A stretch of DNA of 24,740 bases from Paraglomus occultum (GCA_910592205.1 CAJVPJ010000453.1:1-24740); one strand, 5' to 3'; positions 1 through 11,041 are shown, numbered from the stretch's first letter. Numbers and translations are program-made. The notes: generated from the letters alone by a model not told the origin.

Positions 1-522
1 AGAGATGGTATTATTAATATTGACATGACATCTGAGAATTTGTATTCTGTCTGCCGGACAAAAATTCGATAGACCACTTGTTGTCGTTATGCCAAGAAAT
101 ATGTCTACATTTGTCTGAACAATGGAGCTATATTTAATCTTCGATGTATACAGTAACTTCTACAAAACTCAAATCCTTTGGACGTAAATAGCAAATGATT
201 TTTGGAATCCAAAGCGTACTAATTGTGTTGATATTTGTATTTATATTAATTAAGTAGATGATGGCATAACTTATTCGAACTTTAGATTGACTGATTTAAT
301 AATTCTGTCATGCGCTTTAATTGGTTTGCAGAATCCTGAATAGGCGCGCACTTTTTGGACTTGTATACCAAAATGGAATAAAATGTTATTTTGTTTGCTT
401 AACCCTTTTTCTTAAAAATAAGTGTATAATTCTGCCCGGTATAACAATAGTATGTCGAATAATATTTGTAGTCATATACAATAAGGGATTCCCTATTTAA
501 TGCTGCTTGCAAAAAAAAAAAA

Positions 523-556
523 TATAAAGTGCGCAACTTGTCTTGCTAAGTCCAGT
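523..556 (+). promoter_or_regulatory. TATA box plus CAGT initiator
   Basis: TATAAA lies at 523-528 and CAGT at 553-556, so the initiator starts exactly 30 nt after the TATA box. This is the classic arthropod Pol II core promoter, also used by early genes of large insect DNA viruses. An A-tract (511-522) directly precedes the TATA box. Transcription from the CAGT would leave only about 8 nt before the ATG at 562, an unusually short leader. Confidence 0.6.
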
Positions 557-561
557 GTAAA

Positions 562-1167
562 ATGATTGCAAACTTTACATCAGAACAAATTACACAAAAT
601 ATTCATCTACTGGGCGTAAATCCCCACACATACATATTTCTACCATCACAACGGCATATGCCTCACTTACTAATACTGTTCACAAGACAAACGACGCACC
701 ACAAACAGACCAATAACCACTCTTTAAACGTAAAACAAGGCCTTTGGGACCGACTGGGCACGCTGCTGAACAGTAACTTCTTCTCCAAGTTGAAGCGGCG
801 ATGGAAGATCGAAAAGTCTAATCAGTCACTTTTAGTTGAAATGGATTTAAATACAAGAAACCTTTGCAATCTCTATCCTCTCCATACAAATAAATATGCA
901 AATTTCAACTCCCGTGAAACTAACCTGGCGGTTACTAGCCTGTACACCTCATTCTCTAAGTTTTGGGCTTGGACACCTTACAACATGAGTGGTCACGACA
1001 CCGTCAACTACTTGGTGAACGAAAGGTTAAGCGAGGCAGAATATGGGCAAGAGAATAGACAAATAATGTCTATCCGTCAGAACTATCGCCGACGATACTC
1101 CAGCCATTTAATGCAAAACAACTCTTGTGTCTACTGCGCGATGGCTGGAGGCTTTGTCGTCCTATAA
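562..1167 (+). CDS. Unrecognised 201-aa protein, intact single-exon gene
   Basis: Opens with ATG at 562 just after a TATA/CAGT promoter and is followed by AATAAA 48 nt after the stop, so it looks like a complete short transcription unit. The length is unlikely by chance in such AT-rich DNA. I do not recognise the family. Visible features: no convincing signal peptide; a His/Thr/Asn-rich stretch near residues 41-55; a basic patch KLKRRWK at about 76-82; aromatic FSKFWAWTPY at 131-140; an Arg-rich NYRRRY near 174-179; and a C-terminal C-x-x-C pair (CVYC, 189-192) ending in hydrophobic residues. CVYC recalls the first half of a nanos-type CCHC zinc finger (CVFC), but the rest of that finger is missing and the resemblance may be chance. 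Codon use is less AT-rich than the flanks, consistent with selection on the protein. Confidence 0.75.
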   Translation: MIANFTSEQITQNIHLLGVNPHTYIFLPSQRHMPHLLILFTRQTTHHKQTNNHSLNVKQGLWDRLGTLLNSNFFSKLKRRWKIEKSNQSLLVEMDLNTRNLCNLYPLHTNKYANFNSRETNLAVTSLYTSFSKFWAWTPYNMSGHDTVNYLVNERLSEAEYGQENRQIMSIRQNYRRRYSSHLMQNNSCVYCAMAGGFVVL

Positions 1168-1214
1168 GAACACCGTTTTTTAATTATGTATAAGATTTAA
1201 TATTTGTTAAATTT

Positions 1215-1220
1215 AATAAA
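1215..1220 (+). terminator. Poly(A) signal AATAAA
   Basis: AATAAA 48 nt after the stop codon at 1167, in a very AT-rich 3' flank. Fits as the polyadenylation signal of the 201-aa gene. Confidence 0.55.
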
Positions 1221-1229
1221 TTTAAAAAT

Positions 1230-3000
1230 GTAAACAAACTTTTCAAATGTATAAAACTTGAACAAGCAATATTTTAATGTTTGGCCAAAAATTTTATAAA
1301 AAAATATATCATAACAATTTTAAAAATTATTGCGATTCTTTATTTAAAGCAAATAAAAAATTATTATTTTTTTTTTTAAATTATTTCATCATTATCTAAC
1401 AAAGATTTGCACTGTAAATTAAGCAATATTTTAAATTCAAGTAATTGGTTAGTTAAGCATAGAATATTATTCCTCAGAAATTAAATACGTGTAGTGTTTC
1501 AATTTAGTCGATATATAATATAGCTCTGAACAAGCATGTGACAAAATTATTCAATAAAACATATTTTTGTCTTTTTTACAACAACAATTATCTTGTAAGT
1601 GTAGACATCAAGTCATTAGTGCTTATTTTGTTGAGGAGCACAAGAAATAAAAGAGAATTTTGCTAGATTTAAAGACGGTGTTTGGAGAAACGTTACTAAG
1701 TTGTGCTATTGGTGTCTGTGTTAATGTTTCGCACTCTGTTTGTCTTGAAAAAGTCCAAATACACTTTATCTGAATGAAATCGATGTTACACTGTATTTAT
1801 TTATAGATAAAGTTTTATTTAAAAACTCGCTTTTTAAGTTAAATGTTGTCAGCGGTAATACCATAGGAATATATTCGGCACAAGTAGTCATGATACAGAC
1901 AAGGAATTGAGTTTCTCTGTAACTAGTAACCATATAACACAACATTAATATTTGTTTTGACAATTTTTAATCTTGATATAAACTTTCTTATTTTGTGATA
2001 TTTCCTCGTTTATCGTATTTGCAGAAAAAACTAGGCGATAGTTCGGCATGACATACTGTATTATGTCTACTCAATCTCAAAAAAGAATACAATCTTGTGT
2101 TAGTTTACAAATATTTTCTTGACATAAGTGTGATTGTGGCAGACGTTGTTCTCGTCGTCGTTAGTTTTATGTTCGAATTATCGGTACTTGACCTAATATT
2201 ATAATCGAGTCTCTGAGTTTTCTGTTACGTCACCAAGAATGTCTCATAGTTGTATTTATGATATAGGCGTTATTGATATTAAATAAAAGCATTATCTCAT
2301 GCAAAACAATGTATTGTAAAACATTATATGAAATAATCTAATTGTCACTGTAACGGAACATCCGCAAGGTCAATAATTATAATTCATAAACACCTTAACC
2401 GAAGATACGTGGTCGATTGACATATTGAAAAATTTTATTATTGATAAATCTAGTAGTCTTATTATTGACAAGGTTGTATTAAACAAATTTTACTTTATTT
2501 ACATTAGTATTAGTTACCTGTCATATTGTTCAAGAGAACAGTGCGTATCCACCTTATACTAATAAATGGTTTGGCCATTGTATTTATATTTATCACCTAA
2601 CTGTTTGTCAAAATACGGTGGCAAGCGGTGCCGCAATTACTAAAAGGTCGGCAGCTGCGAGGTAGGACCAGTTGAACCCAGTGGACCAAGCAGTGAAAAG
2701 TTATTGACTGGTACTATAGAGGTTATGGAATTGAATTAATTGACGAGGAAATTTACTTTCGCCATCCTTGTATTAGACTACTTTAAATTGTATACACAGT
2801 TTTATATTATTATAGCACAGTTACTTCGGCATTCATATTGTACATCACATTCGAATAATAAAATTATCAGTTATTTTTTGTGTATGTAAAAAAAAATTTA
2901 TTATATGAAAATTGAAAACATGTGCTGATAATAAAGCCAAGTAAAAGTAGGCGAATACAAATATTTAATTAATCTTTTAAATATATATATATTTTTACTT
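1230..3000. other. AT-rich intergenic stretch
   Basis: Mostly A/T runs with no open frame longer than about 65 codons and no convincing promoter, splice pair or repeat. A slightly GC-richer patch at about 2618-2700 shows no sustained reading frame. I see no supportable gene here. Confidence 0.6.
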
Positions 3001-3002
3001 AT

Positions 3003-3185
3003 TTAACTGGCCAGTTGACTTGGAAGGAGCTGTCCGTGCTTTAAGGCATTGGGGTCGTGTGAAGTGTATTTCGTATTTCTACTGATACCGCCCCAGCCCT
3101 CTGACTTAATTCTACGATGCCAAGAGTCCATATTAGATCGACAAGAAGCCGGCCATTCGTGATTGCTTCTTATCCACAAATGAGA
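3003..3185 (-). other. Exon-like GC-richer open block
   Basis: On the minus strand a frame stays open for 60 codons and ends at TAA (3003-3005). It is clearly GC-richer than the flanks and Trp/Gly/Arg/Ser-rich, with short motifs such as EWPASC and SEGWGG. There is no good start codon at its 5' end, so it would have to be an internal or terminal exon, or a fragment of a repeat. It lies just downstream of the spliced minus-strand gene at 3193-3858 and could be an alternative last exon. Family not recognised. Confidence 0.3.
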
Positions 3186-3192
3186 TTATTCT

Positions 3193-3858
3193 TTATCTCA
3201 TGTTGTTTTCTTGTTCATATCCTTTCACTTCAAAATACTGAAACCCACGCTTGACAATGGATTGCTTAATTATTAACAATATTATTATTATTATGGTCTG
3301 AGGGCTGTCTCGTAAGTGACAGAGACAACTGTCAAGTGCCTCGGATTGAGGACGATACTCCAGACCAAGTGCATTGAAATTAAATTTCAAGTTTTGCGCA
3401 AAGTCGACGTTTCTATAAGAATATGACAACGAGAGAAGGTCAATCACAAAACTGCAAAAACTACTGTCACTTGTTAATGAAAACGTCTCTACTTACTGAT
3501 TTGTGGGTTCCATATTTTTTATTTTAGTCTCTCTTTGTTGAGGCTTGCAAATTACAGAATCCATCTTTACGAGTAACTGAGAATCGGCAGCTGCTTTTAT
3601 TTGACCGGCCGTGATGTGGTTGTACGACATCACTCGATTATCAATGCATATTAATATTAATATATGTAGATAACACCTGAACTTGATAGTGATCAAACTT
3701 GTAAGTGTTGTATAATCTGACATTGCATACCATACGATGTATGTACATATGAATGTATTTAAATATAATGGCGAAGGTGTTATGAAAAGCGTCCTCAGAG
3801 TTCTAAACTCAAGAAATTCATCTATTTGCAAAACTCTGAGATAATCTACTGTCTGCAT
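3193..3858 (-). CDS. Probable two-exon gene, product unknown
   Basis: Two minus-strand frames join cleanly through a GT-AG intron. Exon 1 runs 3858-3497 and ends at CA|GTAAGTAG. The intron is 3496-3452 (45 nt, ending TTTTTGCAG). Exon 2 runs 3451-3193. The junction keeps the frame and gives 206 aa. An internal ATG at the MSDYTT residues, preceded by an AT-rich TATA-like tract, is an alternative start. Exon 1 has a hydrophobic stretch (YLHILILIC) and, near its end, SVICKPQQR, which loosely resembles the first Cys region of PDGF/VEGF-like growth factors. Exon 2 has GLEYRPQSEA and a CLC pair but no RCGGCC core, so that assignment stays very weak. The intron is near the lower size limit. The Ile-rich part of exon 2 comes from an ATT/AAT microsatellite, which suggests decay. 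Confidence 0.4.
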
Positions 3859-4594
3859 CAGTCGCTCATATTATTTTCCAAAAATCGAAAGTGGCTGAAT
3901 AAAACACTAGACAATTTGCTCATCTGCGGTTACTCTACATCGATCAATGACCAATCCAGCGTGAGTATGCTGACAAACAACATTATCGAGACATCGTTTG
4001 AAAATAAACATGGCTTTTGTGTACATCTTCAAAGAGATGCCCTTTATGATGCGCTAAATTTGGATTTGATTCTGAACGTTCTTCCGTTACATTTAACGTA
4101 TGTCAACAAATTTAAGTTTCTCGTACTCCTATCTTACATGCCAATATATACGTTATCGTTATCATCGTCCTCATTATTACTATGTAATACAATAATATTA
4201 ATTTGATGGCCCTAATATTATTGATGTTAAAAATACTATGTCTATGAACCTCACAATGAATGCTTATCGAGGCCTCCGATTTCAATCTTGAATATGTTAC
4301 ATCATTTCAAATTTGGGTGCACATCTTCTATTGCTATTTGAAGTGTACTTATCAGAGAGAATCTTATTCGTAAGCAGTAAAATAAAGAGAGAGAAAAAGA
4401 GAATCTCACAAGCACAGTTTGATCGTGCGATTAATAACTGATTACATGGTAAACTCCATTTCATAGGTGTTGAAATATGAAATTCATTAATTAAATATAT
4501 TGGAACTCAGTATTAATAATAGTACTGTTCAAAGCGAGAATAGAGCCCCACAATACGGCTTAACTATTACTATATGTCTGAGCCAATTATTCTT

Positions 4595-5281
4595 GGTGAG
4601 GGGTTCAAGAGGTTTGTATAGAATTTTTATTTACATAATTTAACTGTTCCATTCATTCAAAGTAATCTCCTTTAGCCTCTATATAACATATCAGCCATCC
4701 ACACCAACTCTGAAAGCTCTCAGAATATCTTTTTGTGGTATGCTATTGGTTATTAATATAGAATGCTCTTGGATTCACTCAAGCACTTTCCACCAAGCTC
4801 CTTTTTAATTTTGAAAATGGAAAGTAGTCGCACAGAACTAGATGAGGACCCATAAAAATGGTGAGAACGCAATATTCTTCCCAAATATATATAATTTAAA
4901 ACTTTCAGTTAAAATAGGCATGGCTTTCTGAATATGTTAATGCTAACTGGGGGGTTATTATTAATACTATTTTCAATAATAAATAGTATTATTAGCATGT
5001 TCGAATAGTGTTTTATTCCTCTAACAATAATTTGCTCTTTGTATTATCATCGGCCTTTTTTCATTCTGACTGCCACCAAGAATAGATTATCTTTGGGTTT
5101 TGCGAGTAAATTTTCTATCATTGTTAATAGACAAGTTTCTCGACAGCCATCAAATTAAAATGGGTTATCATTAATTATAATTGAGCGTGACCCGAGCTTT
5201 AATATGGTTATTTTTACTAAATGAAGGTAGTCAGAAGTTGCTGAGATAATTACACTGTGTCAAAACTTTTTGAACCCCACG
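4595..5281 (-). mobile_element. Mariner-like element remnant, internally deleted
   Basis: The minus strand holds the C-terminal part of a mariner transposase at 4653-4860: a CDY motif (the third catalytic Asp region, normally PCDxF), FSKLK, then FQSWCGWL and a terminal GDYFE followed directly by TGA at 4653-4655. The frame is interrupted at several points. Candidate degenerate terminal inverted repeats lie outside it: GGGGTTCAAGAGGTTTG near 4600-4616 and the complementary CAAAACTTTTTGAACCCC at 5261-5278. A full mariner is about 1.3 kb, and here the ends are under 700 bp apart. Either the N-terminal half was deleted or it has decayed beyond recognition. Certainly inactive. Confidence 0.65.
4962..4991. 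repeat. AT inverted repeat
   Basis: TAATACTATT at 4962-4971 pairs perfectly with AATAGTATTA at 4982-4991 around a 10-nt AT loop. It lies inside the presumed mariner remnant. Possibly the trace of a small secondary insertion or a simple cruciform; function unknown. Confidence 0.4.
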
Positions 5282-5652
5282 TATATATAATACATACAAT
5301 ATTAATATTGGCAATTTACAAAATATAGCTAGTAAGTTATGATTGTTGGAAACACGCACTTATTTAGAGAGAAAACCTGATTGGTTGCCTATATTGATTT
5401 AATAGGATGATACATCATAACCCCAATTAAAAATTCTGCGCCGTGTGTTTACCATGAGGGAAAAAAAATTTATTTAGCTTATGGTAATATTAATAATAAT
5501 CATTTGCCCCTTTACTTTAGGGTTGTACTAATATTAATATTCAACTTTGTGGTCAATAATACTCTTGCCAATATATGATTGTTGTTTTGAGATAAGCAAC
5601 ACTAACGTTGCACAGTGAATGCCGAATATGTAGTGACTGTCAATATATTGAT

Positions 5653-5925
5653 ATGCGGCAACGAGCTAGGCGAGTACTTGAAATGTCAGATAAGACATCT
5701 GCCCGCAAAGGAAATGAGGTTGTAAGGAATCCTACTTACCCTACCGGATCACAGGATAGTATTGATCTATTCACTTTTTAACGAGATTTTTATTTGTCAA
5801 ATAGGACATCTGCCGGCAAAGGAAGTGGCGGTGTAAGGAATCCTAGTAAAGGCAAATCGCAAGATGCAAAGTCTGGACAGTATTGATGTATTCACATTTT
5901 TGCCGTCAGTTAACGAGATCCTTGA
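5653..5925 (+). repeat. Diverged tandem duplication of an exon-like segment
   Basis: Two copies begin at 5685 (GTCAGATAAGACATCTGCC) and 5796 (GTCAAATAGGACATCTGCC) and continue through GCAAAGGAA, GTAAGGAATCCTA, a TATTGAT-TATTCAC segment and TAACGAGAT. The offset grows from 111 to 132 nt through indels. Copy 1 lies in a 42-codon frame (5653-5781) starting MRQRARRVLE. Copy 2 can be read in the same sense (TSAGKGSGGVRNP), then needs a frame change to read DVFTFLPSVNE. The protein-like composition and similar reading in both copies suggest a duplicated coding exon that has since decayed. Family unknown. Confidence 0.45.
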
Positions 5926-6499
5926 TATCCCATTGTTCTAGTCTCGGCACTGATCTAATTCTTGCACACTTATTTAGCTTCTCGGCTGATCTGAAATAAT
6001 TCATGTTATCAGCTATATTTTATAAGGGACTGGCAGCGATTTGCACGGTTATCTATCGTTTGCTCTAATCATCTTCTTACTTCTGTATAGTGAGATGAAT
6101 AGCATTCTCAATAGAATCTTCAATAAACATCTACTAGAGCGATGACAGCAGTCACGTACAATGCTGAAGAATGAATATAGATTTTGTTTACAATACAGAC
6201 AATTAGCCAAGTACGGGCATGGAGAGATGTTGCACGTTGGATTTTGGATGATTACGGCAAACAACTATCTACATGAAACGGTTGAATCAAAATAACCCCT
6301 TTATCAGAGTGTGGACAATAAGCAATTATCTCAAACCCATCAAGACATTTATCGAACGTAATGATAAGGATTATATATATTGGACATTATACAGATGGAT
6401 CGAGCTACCAAGCCTCACGATAAGTTGCGTCACTTTGAATAATAGTTATCAGCCTCTTCAATGAAATTGTTCCTTGTTCTGCCAATTATCCTAATTATT

Positions 6500-7571
6500 C
6501 ACTTCCTTCTTTGAAAAGTTCTCGAATCTTAAACAAATCTACACCATATCGATATTGCACCCCCTTTCCCCTATCAAATCCCACATGCCATAAACACATC
6601 TTTAGCATCGCTCAAAACCCCGCTCCATTATCCTGGAAAGTAGAGACAACGTTATTAGCACTCTCCACAGTAGCTAAAGCCCATTCCCCATTGTTGCGAC
6701 TCAGTCATAACTGCATGCCGTTCATGCGATCTATTTACCTGCTGGGTAATTGGAAGACTTCGGTCTGAACTTTGTGATGCTTGGTGCAGAGCCATAATAG
6801 CCCGACCTCTGTCCATTCACGTCAATAAAGCATTGAAGTGATAGCATCTGGATGGAGAAAGTGAAATTTCTGCCATCGGACGACAATTTTTGCCCTTATA
6901 AGCGATCAGATGATTGCGTTACCGTACTTTCCCTTTCGCGACTCAATACCACTCAATCAATGTTCAAGGTATGAGGCAACGTTTTCAACTTTCGCATTTT
7001 GCGTGCTTACTCAGGTTTCTCCCGAACACATATCTCATTACTTACCCGCTTCATGCAAACAGTGTTGCTGAATCTTATCATATCGCGTATTAATTGCATT
7101 GCACTTTACATACTGATACGCCACCCTAACATCAAAAATATCTCTGATGGATTACCCGAGATAACAGAGTCAAATAAATACAGTTCTTCACCAGTCGAAT
7201 GACCAACGTAATATGTTGTGTTGTGACCCGATTCCGGTAATGTCAAGTTCTTGATATGGATAATCGTGAATTCAAAAGTGTAGTTAATGCGTGACCACTT
7301 GTGCCATAGACTAACTGAAGAAGGCACGAGAACTGCGGTAGTTAAGCTTAAGCCGAGAAACTGCCGTCATCGCCATCCAACCCATTCTGTAAAAACAATG
7401 AAATCATTATTAGCTGAATACCCACCGATAACACACATCAAGCTTTTTTGCGCTGCAATAGCTGCGTATATATATTTAGAATTTACCAGTTATATTCTGT
7501 CTCATAAAGCGATGACACGCACGTCTCATAACTTTGGCCTAGCAATTACGATCCTCATTGCGAAATGCATT
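6500..7571 (-). pseudogene. Decayed acid lipase (lysosomal lipase family) gene
   Basis: Family members hydrolyse triglycerides or cholesteryl esters and are secreted or lysosomal. On the minus strand I see exon-like blocks with GT-AG borders at 7571-7487, 7386-7046, 6847-6739 and from 6632 down to about 6500. Block 1 ends LYETEYN and block 2 opens with traces of WMGD and SRL, matching the family's 'GYDVW-G--RG--YSR' region. Block 2 then has YYVGHSTG, the nucleophile-elbow GHSxG with the catalytic Ser, followed by LMLG. Block 3 has YYGSAPSITKF, like the 'YDYG---N---Y' segment. Block 4 has LSDAKDV, the usual neighbourhood of the catalytic Asp. Several frame changes and stops show it is broken. 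A possible N-terminal exon lies near 7980-7900 (HFIVETP). The full-length family is about 390-400 aa. Confidence 0.6.
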
Positions 7572-8930
7572 CTGTAAAAGGCATATAGATATCGATATGT
7601 TAACGCATGCGTGCTTAATAACCCGGTTACACATTTTACCAGAAATCACATTCCATCTCTGCTTCTAAGCAAGCAATGCGAATCACAACTTGCAAGTCCA
7701 CATACCTATTCTTGGCGGTTTGCTACTAGTCACCTGCAAATCAATCTTCCCATTCTCTGTTTCAGAAACAAGGCAAGTTCACGGTTGACCTGATACGTCA
7801 TCATACGCGTTCAGTCGCGAAATCATCATTACTTTTTCCGCTCTTCGGACCGCAAATTATCAAGCATCGTACCTTTCATGAAGTGATGCACGCATAAAGT
7901 CGTTGCGGTTGCCATGTCCAGCACTGTTAATTGGCGTTTCCACAATGAAATGCCGCAACCGACACGCAAGAATGCCAGTAACGTCACTGATTGCAGTAAG
8001 CCTATAAAACCTAAAGCCAGCGTTGTAACATAAAACAGTGAAATTAATATTGCATAACGGCAGACAAATCACATAATAGCTAATCAATATTTGGACGAAA
8101 TCACCTTGAAGACATCAAAGCATCTGAAAATTAATATTACTAACTAATCGACAACAATGCATGCATGCACCAAAAACTGAAGCGCTTACACCTAATTACC
8201 TTTCATCCAAGATTTTATGAAACCACAGCGCAAGTCAATCTGGTTAACAAGACAGTATGCACTTCAACTCCTTTGGCACAGTCGTCTAGAGTTTCTACAC
8301 TTCGCTCGCAGTCAATCTTCATTCTTTGGTAGCAATGCACATTTGCTGGAAATTAGGATGCATATATCATCAAGCGCGTCCTGTTAAGAATAATGAAAAT
8401 CAACGTTTGAATCATATTTGCGCAATCAAAACATCACCAACTTTGCCGCATACTGTGTGTCATCGTATGTCCCTCTCCGATTTATTCAAATTAAATCCAA
8501 AATCACGCGTGGTAACATGATAGATGATCAACTAATAATGACAATAATTATATTAATATTCAGACTTCCGAACGTTGAAACACTGACGCATACGTTTATG
8601 TAACAATGCAAATACGGTAATAATTAAAAGGACTTTCGAAGTAAATAACTCCTGTGACAAGTGAGATGTTGTCAAATGTCTATGACAAGAGCTTGTATTC
8701 GCGTAGATTTTGGCGTAAGCTTAGCAGACGTTATATGGATCAACTTTAATAGCTTAATTATAACAGCTATTCTATGTGCACAAAGGTGCTAACCAAGAAT
8801 AAACAATTTACACATTCTAATTGTTTTAACAAATAAGATAAATAGGTACACAGTACAAAAAGCCGAATGAAATTCGTAAAATCAGCCCGTAATTGTTTCA
8901 TTCTTTCATTCGAAAAAAGGAAGACTCCTC

Positions 8931-9240
8931 ATGGACATCAAGCAACGCGAATTGATGCTCAGAACGCTGACACAAGCTCAGCTTGCCACTGAGAAGATGA
9001 ACGCGATGAAACCTTGGATCATTTTGACTCCGAGCATCGCGAATGAACTATGGAAGAAAGAAAACTCCAAAACGAAGAAGCCAGCTTTTACTTTTTTATA
9101 AAGATAACTCGAATACAAGAAGCCAAATTACCGAACCGAACGTTTGTCTTGCAAAAGGCATGATCCTGCAGCAGGGCCAATACGAAATATTGGAATACGG
9201 TCATGACATGGACAATTTTCTGAAGGACATGCAATGAGGG
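8931..9240 (+). pseudogene. Short gene-like frame interrupted at a T run
   Basis: An ATG at 8931 opens a 56-codon frame of ordinary protein composition (MDIKQRELMLRT at the start, KPWIILTPSIANELWKKE in the middle). It reaches TAA at 9099-9101 directly after TTTTTT. In the next frame the coding character continues without a break from the T run to TGA at 9238-9240, through LAKGMILQQGQYE and HDMDNFLKDMQ. A single-base indel in the homopolymer would explain this, either a true mutation or a sequencing error. Joined, the product would be about 100 aa. No family recognised; no clear promoter, though AAATCAG at about 8880-8886 could be a splice acceptor. Confidence 0.35.
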
Positions 9241-9249
9241 AAGAATAAG

Positions 9250-10950
9250 AGGGACGTCCAGAAAAACGGTATGAACAGATTTATGTTACCGGTTTTGTAG
9301 AATTCGATAGCTTAGCGCTATACTGCCTATCTGAATTGATTATAGTATTGATAAGAGGAACTTTGATAGCTTAAAGGCTAGCGAAAATTGGAATGTCGGG
9401 AGAAATGAAGATCTGAATAACATTATCAGCAGAAAGACGATCTTGCTCGCTGTCAGCGTTGTGTTGTGAGTTAACCATAAGACATTATTTACTTGATCGT
9501 TGAATGTCGATACATCAATAAATGCTAATATTACACGTGCCATTGTTCACTTCCTACATATACGCTTTTTTTTGGTGTCAAGCGCACGGTATTTTTCAAT
9601 GCATTGTACTCTTTCCGATAACTTTCTTATCCATGTATCCTTCATTTCAATACGGAAACTGACCTTTCCCTACTTTTTCGACCCGCCTCCAGTTTTACGC
9701 AATCCGAACTAGCATGTTCCGGATTGTTCGTTTAGTCAGATTAATTTGCTATTGAGCATCATGTCACTTTATTGTGTGTTAGATTCACGCGTAAATTGGA
9801 TAGATGGCCCCAGATGCTCGATTAATCCAGAGAGGTATGGTTAACGAACATGACTTACAAATTTCTATTACCCACATATAAATACGCTTCCCACCTCGAA
9901 TTCAATTTCCAGATATTACTGATGATAATAATAAGTCTCCTTAAAGATAATGAACAATATACTCGTTTATTTTGTACAATAATAACGGTAGTTATAACTT
10001 TAAAAATGAGATAAGTAAGAACAGTTAATGAACCCGACAAGTAACAACTCATTTTAATTTACTGAAAAATCATATTACAAGACTGTCAATTTTTCAACCT
10101 GTACTAGGAAAGGCACGGTACAAATGTGAAATGAAAAAGAACGAGTCATACAATCAATTGCAATTTTGTATAACTGAGCCCTTGTCACGACAAGGAATAC
10201 CGCGCGTGCAATAGGGAATAATCAAAGGAGAGACTTGCTTTCTGGTGTTCAGAAGATGGATTTCCCCAATAAGTACAGGCAATGTGTATTGCTAATTATT
10301 TATTCTCAACCTGAATTTGAAAAATTCGTTAAGATAACTATGGGAAGGTGCGTAAATCCAAATATATGCGACCAAACTTTACATGTAATCCCATACTGAC
10401 GCATCAACTGTGATTTCTAATGTTTATTAACTGCGGAAAAACCAGAACAATCTAAATTATGATAAGACGCATGCGGTTACGCGTTTCTGAAAAAATTGAA
10501 GCACAATATGTGTCAGGATCCTGCCGTCACATTCCAATTTACGGTACTTATGTACGGATGGCAACACAATGCACGTGATTGAATTTCCCCGAACTGGAGT
10601 AATCTTGGTATTAATCCGACGATTAGTATTAGCGTACTTTCTTTAAACCATGAAAACTATTCATTCGAAATTCGGGACTAATGGATTGAATATCAAATGG
10701 AATTTTTATTGACAATATCAAGTTTGATATTACATGAATAAGAAGTATAGTAACGATATGTGAAAGAGAATAATGAGATGAAAAGAAATACATCCGTTTA
10801 TAAGAATTCTGCCTACTAATGACAATGTCCCATATCTATTCTATAAACTAATTAAAATCTCGATTAACGTACCAAACAACCAACTTCAATAACAAATCCA
10901 CCCGCCCCCGGATATTTTTCTTGGCAGACATGACTATTGAGTCTGCCTGC
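9250..10950. other. AT-rich stretch without a supportable gene
   Basis: Only short open frames on both strands, none with a matching promoter, splice pair and poly(A) signal together. The best is a 47-codon ATG frame at 10256-10399, preceded by a possible acceptor (GTGTTCAG). It is too short and unsupported to call. Confidence 0.5.
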
Positions 10951-10957
10951 CTGTAAC

Positions 10958-10985
10958 AAATTGGAGCCTCTGCTCGCTCCAATTT
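10958..10985. repeat. Perfect 10-bp hairpin
   Basis: AAATTGGAGC at 10958-10967 and GCTCCAATTT at 10976-10985 are exact reverse complements separated by an 8-nt loop. It lies at the edge of a pyrimidine-rich tract that leads into the minisatellite at 11042-11270. Function unknown. Confidence 0.5.
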
Positions 10986-11041
10986 TACTCTTCTTCCTTC
11001 CGTTTCCCCTCCAATTTTCGTCTTCCTCAACGTAGAAAATT

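Noticed and set aside
562-1167. Nanos identity for the 201-aa protein
   Set aside because: Only the CVYC pair matches; the rest of the CCHC finger and the typical NNGE following it are absent.
3826-4206. 126-codon plus-strand frame
   Set aside because: Starts from TTG, has no promoter or splice support, and a frame of this length is expected by chance about once in this much AT-rich DNA.
6511-7577. Plus-strand frames at 6511-6768, 6999-7202 and 7287-7577
   Set aside because: They lie opposite the acid-lipase relic, whose motifs and splice sites are on the minus strand.
10256-10399. 47-codon frame starting MDFPNKYRQC
   Set aside because: Too short and unsupported; no splice partner or homology recognised.
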